A DNA stretch of 12,680 nt. Origin: Thermodesulfovibrionales bacterium. Lineage in GTDB: Bacteria > Nitrospirota > Thermodesulfovibrionia > Thermodesulfovibrionales > UBA1546. Location: contig JASEHP010000033.1 in the NCBI GenBank assembly GCA_030018605.1, positions 1-12,680 on the forward strand. The letters run 5' to 3'. Positions 6,657-12,680 of the stretch are shown piece after piece. The position numbers were made by a program, and so were the translations under genes. The number at the start of each line of letters is the position of its first letter. Within the stretch, counting starts at the first letter, position 1. The notes under the pieces are model-generated. The model was not told where the DNA came from. It searched no databases and saw only the letters and a list, made by a program, of their open reading frames with translations.

Positions 6657-7552
6657 TGGATCCGATAACTCACACCCTTGCTGGAGCAGCTCTTTCGCAG
6701 CTTGGATTCAAAAGAAAAGCAGCCTTCTGGGTGCTTCTGATATCATCCATTGCTCCTGATTTTGACTATATAACACGATTATGGGGAACTGACATATTCC
6801 TCAGATACCATCGCGGAATAACGCACGGGATTCTTGCTTTGGTTCTTGTGCCGCTGATTATAGCCGTTATAGCAGGTTTCAGAAAAGGTTTTTTCTATTA
6901 CTATTTCCTGTCTTTTTTAGCATATGGCATACATATATTCATGGACCTCACAAACCAGTATGGCACGCGCGTCCTTTCGCCCTTTGACTGGAATGCGTAT
7001 TCGCTGGACATCAGTTTTATCATAGACCCGTACATATCAATCGGACTTTTTTTATGCGTGGTTCTCGGCAGCTTAAACAGGAAAAGAGCCGCTCTCATCG
7101 CTGCAATTACATTTATCCTTTTCTTCTCATATTTCGGAGGCAGATATTATCTACGCAATGCAACAAGAGATTTTCTCAAGGAAAAACTTGATGCCAATAC
7201 CTATCAGATGTGCCCCCTGCCGAATGATTTTCTGAGGTGGTGGTTTATCGCAAAATCAGGCGATGAGATAAAGGTAGGCTTTGCCGACCTTTTCACAAAG
7301 AGGATATGCGTTCAGGATACGTTTACCTTTAAGGATAAAGACCCTATGATTGAGCGTTCAAAAGAGACAAGGTTTATAAAAAACTTCCTCTACTTTGCAA
7401 GATACCCTTATCCTGAGATAAGAAAAGAAGGCGGCAGGACAATAGTACTGTGGAAAGAACTCGCCTATTCATTCATGCCCGGAGAGCATTTCACGGCAAA
7501 GGTCACATTTGACGAAAATAACAACCCGATTAAATCGGAGTTTAAGTTTTAG
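6656..7552 (+). CDS. Membrane-bound metal-dependent hydrolase, YdjM/DUF457 family
   Basis: This is 298 residues from the chosen start MDPITHTLAGAAL. Family hallmarks are visible: H6 in P-I-T-H-T, D35 and D37 in PDFDY, H52 and H57 in YHRGITHG, and H93 and D97 in GIHIFMDLTNQYGTR. These presumably bind metal at the membrane surface. Hydrophobic segments are seen at about 23-38, 57-75, 79-97, 118-140 and 145-162, and the remaining about 130 residues look soluble. Members are annotated as inner-membrane hydrolases, and YdjM of E. coli is LexA-regulated; the substrate is unknown. Its ATG overlaps the oxidoreductase stop (TAATG). Its stop is only 2 bp from the stop of the convergent acyl-CoA dehydrogenase gene, so no ordinary terminator fits between them. 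Confidence 0.88.
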   Translation: MDPITHTLAGAALSQLGFKRKAAFWVLLISSIAPDFDYITRLWGTDIFLRYHRGITHGILALVLVPLIIAVIAGFRKGFFYYYFLSFLAYGIHIFMDLTNQYGTRVLSPFDWNAYSLDISFIIDPYISIGLFLCVVLGSLNRKRAALIAAITFILFFSYFGGRYYLRNATRDFLKEKLDANTYQMCPLPNDFLRWWFIAKSGDEIKVGFADLFTKRICVQDTFTFKDKDPMIERSKETRFIKNFLYFARYPYPEIRKEGGRTIVLWKELAYSFMPGEHFTAKVTFDENNNPIKSEFKF

Positions 7553-7554
7553 CT

Positions 7555-8703
7555 TTATTTCTGCTTCTTCATCAGAGCCTGTCCTATGACATTCCTCTGA
7601 ATCTGATTTGTCCCCTCGTATATCTGGAGTATCTTTGCATCCCTCATCATCTTCTCAACCGGATACTCCTTCATATATCCTGAGCCGCCCATCACCTGAA
7701 CGGCATTTGTCGTAACTCTCATGCCGACATCAGTAGCAAAAACCTTTGCCATGGCAGATTCTTTCGTTATGTCCTTAGCGCCGCTGTCCATGAATCTGGC
7801 AACTGAATAGATAAGCGCCCTTGCAGCCTCTATGTCTGTCGCCATATCCGCAAGCATATGCTGAACTGCCTGAAAACTTATAATCGGATGCCCAAACTGA
7901 ATTCTCTGCTTTGCAAATTTCACAGCCTCTTCAAACGCTCCCTGTGCAACGCCAACTCCCTGTGAGCCTACGCCTACCCTTGAATTATCCAGTGTCTTCA
8001 TCGCAACTATAAATCCCACACCCTCTTTTGAAATAATATTCTCCTTCGGGATTCTGCAGTTCTCAAACACAAGCTCTCTTGTTGAAGATGACCTTATCCC
8101 CATTTTCTCTTCCTTTTTTCCGAAAGTAAACCCGGGAGTTCCTTTTTCCACAATGAAAGCAGATGCGCCTCTTGGCCCCTTTGTCTTGTCAGTCAGGGCA
8201 ATTATTGTATATATCTCAGCCTCGCCCCCGTTTGTTATCCACTGCTTTGTGCCATTAAGCACATATTCATTTCCTGTAAGTTTTGCTGTCGTCTGTATGC
8301 CTGCTGCGTCGCTTCCAGCATTCGCCTCAGTAAGTCCGAATGCAACAAGCCTTTTACCCGAAGCTATGTCAGGCAGATATTTCTTTTTCTGCTCATCAGA
8401 ACCGAAAAGAAGGATTGGATATGCTCCAAGCGCATTTGCAGCATAAGTTGTTGAGACACCAAGACATGCCCTTGAGAGTTCCTCAACAGCAATGCACAAC
8501 TCAAGGCTGCCCTTTCCGAGTCCTCCATATTCTTCCGGTATAAAAAGCCCGAACAGGTCTGACTGCGCAATCACCTTCATTATCTCCCACGGGAATTCTT
8601 CTTTGTCATCAAGCTCTCTTCTCACAGGCACGATCTTTTCTTCCGCGATCTGCCTTGCAAGGTCTCGTATCATTGCCTGTTCTTCAGTTAAAAAATAATC
8701 CAT
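7555..8703 (-). CDS. Acyl-CoA dehydrogenase
   Basis: This 382-residue flavoenzyme has the normal short-chain/butyryl-type acyl-CoA dehydrogenase length. It oxidises acyl-CoA to trans-2-enoyl-CoA and passes electrons to electron-transfer flavoprotein. The N-terminal helical domain begins MDYFLTEEQAMIRDLAR. The first signature AFGLTEANAGSDA is at 121-133 and the middle domain carries KQWITNGG. The C-terminal signature QIYEGTNQIQRNVIG includes E363, the expected catalytic base. A Shine-Dalgarno GGAGGG (8709-8714) lies 5 nt from the ATG. The gene stands alone on this strand, without etfAB, enoyl-CoA hydratase or thiolase visible, so the chain length and pathway (beta-oxidation, branched-chain amino acid or butyrate metabolism) cannot be fixed. 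The presence of Y362-E363-G argues against an isovaleryl-type enzyme, whose base lies elsewhere. Confidence 0.95.
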   Translation of the reverse strand: MDYFLTEEQAMIRDLARQIAEEKIVPVRRELDDKEEFPWEIMKVIAQSDLFGLFIPEEYGGLGKGSLELCIAVEELSRACLGVSTTYAANALGAYPILLFGSDEQKKKYLPDIASGKRLVAFGLTEANAGSDAAGIQTTAKLTGNEYVLNGTKQWITNGGEAEIYTIIALTDKTKGPRGASAFIVEKGTPGFTFGKKEEKMGIRSSSTRELVFENCRIPKENIISKEGVGFIVAMKTLDNSRVGVGSQGVGVAQGAFEEAVKFAKQRIQFGHPIISFQAVQHMLADMATDIEAARALIYSVARFMDSGAKDITKESAMAKVFATDVGMRVTTNAVQVMGGSGYMKEYPVEKMMRDAKILQIYEGTNQIQRNVIGQALMKKQK

Positions 8704-8720
8704 TATTACCCTCCAGATTA

Positions 8721-8790
8721 GTGTAAGTGCCAGTTTTTAGTGTCAGTTTTTTATTAGCTAACACTGTCACTATTCACTGACACTTTGTTC
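8721..8790. repeat. Four AGTGNCAGT 9-mers in two inverted pairs (divergent intergenic region)
   Basis: The 159-bp region between the divergent acyl-CoA dehydrogenase and yacG genes contains AGTGCCAGT (8726-8734, +), AGTGTCAGT (8739-8747, +), AGTGACAGT (8763-8771, -) and AGTGTCAGT (8776-8784, -). Starts within each pair are 13 bp apart on both sides, so the two 22-bp arms form an inverted repeat matching at 17 of 22 positions around a 15-bp centre. It could be an operator array for the divergent promoters, or a copy of a dispersed small repeat. The remainder (8791-8862) is AT-rich and I see no convincing -35/-10 pair in it. Confidence 0.7.
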
Positions 8791-8862
8791 TTGAAAGTTA
8801 ATTTTAGCAGAAATCAGTGGATATTTGAAAGCTAAAAAACAGAAAAAGAGTTAAAATATACT

Positions 8863-9039
8863 ATGAAAATCAAATGCCCTATATGCAAAAAGACAACAAC
8901 CTGGGAAGAAAATCCAAATAGGCCGTTCTGCTCTGAAAGATGCAAGCTCATTGACCTCGGCAAATGGGTGCTTGAGGAGTATAATATTCCGGGAGAAAAA
9001 GCAGAGGAAGAAAAAAAAGAGGAGAAAGATTCAGATTGA
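8863..9039 (+). CDS. yacG: Zinc-binding protein YacG (DNA gyrase inhibitor family)
   Basis: This small gene encodes 58 residues. It has the YacG zinc site C5-P-x-C8 and C23-x3-C27, embedded in the highly conserved RPFCSERCKLIDLGKW segment, and then a lysine/glutamate-rich tail. E. coli YacG binds the GyrB C-terminal region and inhibits gyrase; the same role is inferred here. There is no good Shine-Dalgarno. AAAGAG lies about 12 nt upstream, and TAAAAT/TATACT -10-like sequences lie immediately before the ATG, so the message could be almost leaderless. Its TGA overlaps the TTG start of the next gene. Confidence 0.9.
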   Translation: MKIKCPICKKTTTWEENPNRPFCSERCKLIDLGKWVLEEYNIPGEKAEEEKKEEKDSD

Positions 9040-10622
9040 GACGGATACTTTTCTTACACATTCTCTTAGTCTTTCTGCTTGCATGCTCACCACAGAACCG
9101 CCTTTCAGGTTACATCTATTACAGGCTTAATACAAACCCGACAACACTTGACCCTGCGCTTATTGTGGATGTCACAGGAGGCTCCCTCTCAGCCAAGCTC
9201 TTCAACGGGCTGGTCAGAATGGATAAGGACTTAAACATCATTCCCGACATAGCATCAACGTGGAAAATATCAGAAAACTGGCTTGCATATAGATTTGAAT
9301 TAAAAAAAGGCGTGATATTCTCCAACGGCAGAGAAGCAACAGCCGGAGACTTCAAATATTCATTTGAAAGGATTCTTAATCCAAAAACAAGGTCTCCAAA
9401 CACATGGGTCTTTGACAAGATAAAAGGCGCAAGAGAGTTTATGAGCGGCAAGGCAAAAGATGTTTCAGGCATAAAGGCAGTAAACGATTATATACTTGAG
9501 ATAACTCTTGATAAACCCTTCTCGCCCTTCCTGAACCTCCTTGCGATGACTGCTGCTTATGTGGTTCCGAAGGAAGAAATAGAAAAATGGGGAGTTGATT
9601 TTTCATCCCATCCCTCCGGCACCGGGCCGTTTATCCTCAAGCACTGGCTTCCAAACAGGGAGCTTTTATTTGAGGCGAGAACTGATTATTTTGACAGGCT
9701 TCCAAAAATCAAAGGTATCGCCTATAAGATAATCCCCGAAGACCTTACTGCAATCACGGAATTCGAGCTTGGCAATCTTGATGTAATAACCATTCCCGCA
9801 TCAGCATTTTCAAGGTTTAAAAAAGATAAAAAGCTGTCAGATTTAATGTCATCAATAAACGGGATAAACACATATTATCTCGGGCTTAACTGCTCAAAAA
9901 AGCCTTTTGATAATCCTGTTCTAAGAAAGGCGATGAACTATGCAATTGACAGGAAAAAGATACTAAGGACTGTTTACGAAGTTAGGGGAAGAATTGCATC
10001 AGGGCCGGTGCCTGATATTCTGAGAAAATGGAAGGCGCCTGCATCTTATGAATATAATCCGTCAAAAGCCAAGGAAATGATAAAAGCTGCCGGCTACCCT
10101 GATGGACTTGAAGTGAATTTTTATATAACAGCGGACAATGAGGTTGTGGATACTGCAGAGGTAATACAATCATATTTAAAAGAAGTTGGGATTAAGGCAA
10201 ATATCAAACAGCTTGAATGGAGCGCATACAAGGAGGCAATAAATAAAGGCGAACCTGATATGTTCTGGCTCGGATGGTTTGCTGATTATCCTGACCCTGA
10301 AAATTTTTTGTTCCCTTTGTTCCACTCAGCAAACCTCGGCCCTGCAGGGAACAGGGCAAGATATAAAAATCCTTCCGTGGATGCCTTGATAGAAAAAGGC
10401 CAGCATGCGAGCAACTTAAAAGAACGGGATATGTATTACGAAAGGGCAGAGAACATGATTGTTGATGAGGCGCCGTGGGTATTCTTCTGGCACAGAACGG
10501 ATTACACATTAAGACAGCCCTGGATTAAAAACTATCAGTCTTATCTTACCTACAGCATTGATAAGGGGACGGAGATACAAATAGAGTCAAAGTATCAAAG
10601 TGTCAAAGCGTCAAAGTTCTGA
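9036..10622 (+). CDS. Extracellular solute-binding lipoprotein, family 5 (OppA/DppA-like)
   Basis: The 528-residue protein begins with a lipoprotein signal peptide: R2-R3, a hydrophobic core, and lipobox L14-L15-A16 with C17 as the lipidated cysteine. The mature protein follows the SBP_bac_5 pattern: TNPTTLDPALIVD near 33-45, DKDLNIIPDIASTWKISE (63-80), FSNGREATAGDFKYSFERI (95-113), a central hinge, and MFWLGWFADYPDPENFLFPL near the C-terminal third. Such proteins deliver peptides, nickel or other solutes to ABC importers; no permease or ATPase genes adjoin it, so the cargo is unknown. The start codon is TTG at 9036, overlapping the yacG stop, with GAGGAG at 9019-9024. No ATG start exists before residue 62, and the signal peptide requires the TTG. 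The last residues (SKYQSVKASKF) are encoded by 8-bp DNA repeats and may not be ancestral. Confidence 0.93.
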   Translation: MRRILFLHILLVFLLACSPQNRLSGYIYYRLNTNPTTLDPALIVDVTGGSLSAKLFNGLVRMDKDLNIIPDIASTWKISENWLAYRFELKKGVIFSNGREATAGDFKYSFERILNPKTRSPNTWVFDKIKGAREFMSGKAKDVSGIKAVNDYILEITLDKPFSPFLNLLAMTAAYVVPKEEIEKWGVDFSSHPSGTGPFILKHWLPNRELLFEARTDYFDRLPKIKGIAYKIIPEDLTAITEFELGNLDVITIPASAFSRFKKDKKLSDLMSSINGINTYYLGLNCSKKPFDNPVLRKAMNYAIDRKKILRTVYEVRGRIASGPVPDILRKWKAPASYEYNPSKAKEMIKAAGYPDGLEVNFYITADNEVVDTAEVIQSYLKEVGIKANIKQLEWSAYKEAINKGEPDMFWLGWFADYPDPENFLFPLFHSANLGPAGNRARYKNPSVDALIEKGQHASNLKERDMYYERAENMIVDEAPWVFFWHRTDYTLRQPWIKNYQSYLTYSIDKGTEIQIESKYQSVKASKF

Positions 10623-10643
10623 TACTCTGATACTTGACACTTT
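10584..10643. repeat. 8-bp repeats and inverted repeat at convergent gene ends; possible bidirectional terminator
   Basis: GAGTCAAA, GTATCAAA, GTGTCAAA and GCGTCAAA run in tandem from 10584 to 10615. They are followed by the inverted forms TGATACTC, TGATACTT and GACACTTT (10620-10643). AAAGTGTCAA (10597-10606) pairs perfectly with TTGACACTTT (10634-10643), and AGTATCA (10591-10597) can pair with TGATACT at two positions. The structure spans the end of the solute-binding protein gene and the 23-bp gap to the convergent dehydrogenase stop. No long T tract follows, so intrinsic termination is possible but not shown. Confidence 0.6.
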
Positions 10644-10645
10644 CT

Positions 10646-11671
10646 TCATCTCCAGGGCTCAATGATTACCTTTATTGACTCCTTTGCCTCAGCAACAAGC
10701 TTGAAACCAAGCTGCGCCTCGGACATGCCCAGCCTGTGCGTAATCATATCCTTTACATTCGCCCTCCGTGCGCTGATAAACTCTATTGCCAAGGCAATAT
10801 CAGAAGGAGCCGCTCCGTAGGATGTTACAATCTTTATCTCGTTTCTCCAGAAATCATTGATTGGCACAGAGACATTAATTCCCGGCTCGGGAACTGCAAA
10901 AAAAAGAATCGTGCCTCCTTTATCAACAGACTGAAGAGCCTGCTCAATGGCAGGCATTGCGCCTGTGCACACAATCACACAGTCAGCCAGTCTTCCGTCA
11001 TTCAGTTTACGCACACGCTCAGGCACATTCTCTTTAGCATTGATAACGCTGTTTGCGCCGAATTTCAATGCTGCATTAAGACGGTATTCATTAACATCAG
11101 TTGCAATAATCCTTTCTGCACCCGCATCCTTTGCCAGATTTATATGAAGAAGCCCTGAAATCCCGCTTCCAATTACAAGAACGCTTTGTCCGGCTTTCAG
11201 GTTTGCAACCCCCTGGCCTCTCAGAATGCACGCCAGGGGCTCTATGAATGTTCCTTCTTCATAAGACATATTTTCAGGAAGGATATAAACCCCGCTCTTA
11301 ACATTTATCTCAGGCACTCGGAGATACTCTGCAAAACCTCCGGGGTCATAATTTGTTTTATGCAAGGTCTCGCATGCTGTATGATAGCCGCTCAGGCAAT
11401 AGCGGCAGGTGTTGCACGGAACATGATGGGACACAAATACCCTGTCGCCTTTTTTATAATTTTTTACCCCTTCGCCTACTTCAACAATCTCTCCTGCGAT
11501 TTCATGCCCAAGAACGCAAGGAGCTTTTTTAATCCGATACCATTCCATCACATCGCTTCCGCAGATTCCGCTTGCCATGACCTTAACCAGCATCTCGCCC
11601 TTCCCTATCTTTGGAACAGGTATCTCCTCAACCCTTACGTCGTTATTCCTGTAATACATCGCCACCCGCAT
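10646..11671 (-). CDS. Zinc-dependent medium-chain dehydrogenase (sorbitol/threonine dehydrogenase-like)
   Basis: This 341-residue MDR-superfamily enzyme has catalytic zinc ligands C37 (GICGSD), H56-E57 (LGHE) and probably E144 (EPLAC). Structural zinc cysteines are C86, C89, C92 and C100. The Rossmann motif is VIGSGISGLLH (166-176), with D192 after the second strand pointing to NAD+ rather than NADP+. The family oxidises polyols, L-threonine or related secondary alcohols; the substrate is not deducible. The aldolase gene upstream on the same strand suggests a shared sugar or phosphosugar pathway, but a strong terminator lies between them. No Shine-Dalgarno precedes the ATG. A TATATT (11679-11684, - strand) ends 7 nt before it, so a leaderless transcript from its own promoter is possible. 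The start matches the family N-terminus (M-R-V-A-M-Y-Y). Confidence 0.9.
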   Translation of the reverse strand: MRVAMYYRNNDVRVEEIPVPKIGKGEMLVKVMASGICGSDVMEWYRIKKAPCVLGHEIAGEIVEVGEGVKNYKKGDRVFVSHHVPCNTCRYCLSGYHTACETLHKTNYDPGGFAEYLRVPEINVKSGVYILPENMSYEEGTFIEPLACILRGQGVANLKAGQSVLVIGSGISGLLHINLAKDAGAERIIATDVNEYRLNAALKFGANSVINAKENVPERVRKLNDGRLADCVIVCTGAMPAIEQALQSVDKGGTILFFAVPEPGINVSVPINDFWRNEIKIVTSYGAAPSDIALAIEFISARRANVKDMITHRLGMSEAQLGFKLVAEAKESIKVIIEPWR

Positions 11672-11719
11672 AGGAAATAATATACCATAGAGAAGAGGTT
11701 TTATTTGAAGCTCCCAAAA

Positions 11720-11742
11720 TAAAAAAAGGGGCTGAAAGCCCC
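11720..11742 (-). terminator. Rho-independent terminator after the aldolase gene
   Basis: On the minus strand GGGGCT and AGCCCC form a 6-bp GC-rich stem (11728-11733 with 11737-11742) with a 3-nt loop, followed by seven T residues (11721-11727). It lies 33 nt beyond the aldolase stop codon and about 50 nt before the dehydrogenase start. It should at least reduce read-through between these two same-strand genes. Confidence 0.88.
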
Positions 11743-11774
11743 ATTCTTAATCTTTGCAATAAGACTTTAATTTC

Positions 11775-12623
11775 CTAATGCCTGCTCAGTTCTTCTTTGC
11801 TTGCAGTCACGCCTTTGACTTTTGACTTCTTGCTCTTCAGTCGAGCTTTGAGTCCCTTGTAAATCTCATAAGCCTTCTTTGGAGTTGCATTGTCATGGAC
11901 AATCGCCTTAACAGCCTGAATCATCGCAACAGGAGCTTCAGACTGAAAGATATTCCTTCCCATGTCAACGCCTGCTGCGCCGCGGGAGATTGCATTATAG
12001 GTTAGTTCAAGCGCCTCGTATTCAGGAAGCTTCTTTCCGCCTGCCATAACGAGCGGCACAGGGCATGTCTTTACAAGCTTTTCAAAACCCTCGCAGTAAT
12101 ATGTCTTTACAAAGTGCGCTCCAAGCTCTGCGGCTATCCTGCAGCTCAAAGCAAGATACCTTGCATCACGCACCATGTTCTTCCCTACCGCAGTAACAGC
12201 AAGCACAGGCATTCCGTAGCGATGCCCCTTATCTATAAGTTTTGCGAGATTAAGAAGCGTCTCTTTCTGATTCGGTGAGCCGACATAGATGGAAAGCGCA
12301 ACTGCCGATGCATTTAATCTTACTGCATCTTCCATGGAAACGGTCAGGCCTTCATTTGATAAATCCTCATCAAGAATGCTGTTCCCTCCCGAGACTCTTA
12401 AAACTATCGGGGTTCCGGATTGAGGATTAACCGATGTGCGGACAATGCCGCGCGCCGGCATCAAGGCATCAGCATAAGGAAGCAGTGGCTTGATTGTTCT
12501 TTCCGCATCTTCAAGCCCTGTCGTAGGCCCAAGAAAATATCCGTGGTCAACTGCAAGCATAACGGTCCTTCCATCAGATTTAATTATCCTTGAAAGACGA
12601 TTCTTTAATCCCCAGTCATACAT
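11775..12623 (-). CDS. Class I aldolase/thiolase of the DeoC/FbaB (DhnA) superfamily, LsrF-like
   Basis: This 282-residue TIM-barrel enzyme is strikingly like LsrF (3-hydroxy-5-phosphonooxypentane-2,4-dione thiolase of AI-2 degradation). Matching stretches are DWGLKNRLSRI, VMLAVDHGYFLGPTTGLE (21-38), RVSGGNSIL (76-84), RYGMPVLAV, FVKTYY (171-176, K173 as the expected Schiff-base lysine), GGKKLPEYEALE (195-206) and GVDMGRNIFQS (218-228). It lacks the extra N-terminal segment of E. coli LsrF and carries a lysine-rich C-terminal extension from about 264. Start: ATG at 12621-12623 with AGGAGG 3-4 nt upstream. No lsrK, lsrG or transporter is visible, so AI-2 processing is unproven. Related DhnA-type aldolases act on fructose 1,6-bisphosphate or make aminodideoxyheptulosonate. 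The neighbouring dehydrogenase suggests sugar catabolism. Confidence 0.85.
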   Translation of the reverse strand: MYDWGLKNRLSRIIKSDGRTVMLAVDHGYFLGPTTGLEDAERTIKPLLPYADALMPARGIVRTSVNPQSGTPIVLRVSGGNSILDEDLSNEGLTVSMEDAVRLNASAVALSIYVGSPNQKETLLNLAKLIDKGHRYGMPVLAVTAVGKNMVRDARYLALSCRIAAELGAHFVKTYYCEGFEKLVKTCPVPLVMAGGKKLPEYEALELTYNAISRGAAGVDMGRNIFQSEAPVAMIQAVKAIVHDNATPKKAYEIYKGLKARLKSKKSKVKGVTASKEELSRH

Positions 12624-12663
12624 AAATCCTCCTACTAAGAATTTGTGTTATAAGATTTATATA

Positions 12664-12680
12664 AACGGGTTTTACCCGTT
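12664..12680. repeat. 7-bp perfect inverted repeat at the window edge
   Basis: AACGGGT (12664-12670) and ACCCGTT (12674-12680) flank a TTT centre. It lies about 40 bp upstream of the minus-strand aldolase start, with AT-rich sequence (TTATATAAATCTTATAAC on the minus strand) between. It could be a weak terminator of an upstream minus-strand gene (the following tract is only TTTATAT) or an operator for the aldolase promoter. The window ends inside or at its edge, so the arms may be longer. Confidence 0.5.

Noticed and set aside
8791..8862. A sigma-70 promoter for yacG with TTGAAA as -35
   Set aside because: Spacing from TTGAAA (8791 or 8825) to any -10-like hexamer is 20 bp or more, so no convincing pair could be assigned.
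10584..10643. Short CRISPR-like array
   Set aside because: Units are only 8 bp and tandem without spacers; there are no cas genes.
11186..11680. 164-aa plus-strand ORF antisense to the dehydrogenase
   Set aside because: It is the shadow of a strongly conserved minus-strand gene, with no Shine-Dalgarno or family resemblance seen.

Overview
The window looks like a moderately AT-rich bacterial chromosome. AGA/AGG and ATA codons are frequent and short overlapping operons are common. The style resembles uncultured Nitrospirota or Desulfobacterota-like lineages, but nothing here fixes the taxonomy. No rRNA, tRNA, CRISPR array, transposase or integrase was seen.

Positions 1-5020 (+ strand) are a defence region. 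It holds the C-terminal end of a probable type ISP restriction-modification enzyme and a YecA/UPF0149-like protein with a SEC-C zinc motif. A type I-like cassette follows: an HsdM methyltransferase half, a DUF1016/YhcG-type PD-(D/E)XK nuclease, and HsdS with two target-recognition domains. No hsdR is present. The striking object is the first gene of the cassette. Its first 124 codons are D-aminoacyl-tRNA deacylase (dtd), joined in frame to the catalytic part of HsdM; the usual HsdM N-terminal domain is missing. A complete dtd sits directly after hsdS. The two dtd segments are about 87% identical over their first 196 bp, then identical for 177 bp (1495-1671 = 5213-5389) up to the fusion point. 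Recombination between the identical blocks would remove 3,718 bp carrying the cassette and leave one intact dtd.

Positions 5017-7552 continue the same strand as a tightly overlapping chain: dtd, an NADH/FAD-dependent oxidoreductase and a YdjM-type membrane metal-dependent hydrolase. This chain meets a convergent acyl-CoA dehydrogenase gene (7555-8703, -) with only 2 bp between the stop codons.

Positions 8704-8862 are a divergent intergenic region with four copies of a 9-mer, AGTGNCAGT, in two inverted pairs. To its right lie yacG (a small zinc protein, 58 aa) and an overlapping OppA/DppA-like lipoprotein with a TTG start. The 3' end of the lipoprotein gene is made of 8-bp repeats that continue into an inverted repeat before the convergent gene.

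Positions 10646-12623 (- strand) hold a zinc-dependent sugar-alcohol-type dehydrogenase and, upstream of it, a class I aldolase very similar to LsrF. A clear rho-independent terminator separates them. They may act in one sugar or phosphosugar pathway, but no Lsr transporter or kinase is visible.

The main uncertainty is whether the dtd-hsdM chimera is a real rearrangement or an assembly join across a 177-bp repeat. Long reads or spanning PCR across 1494-1672 would settle it.
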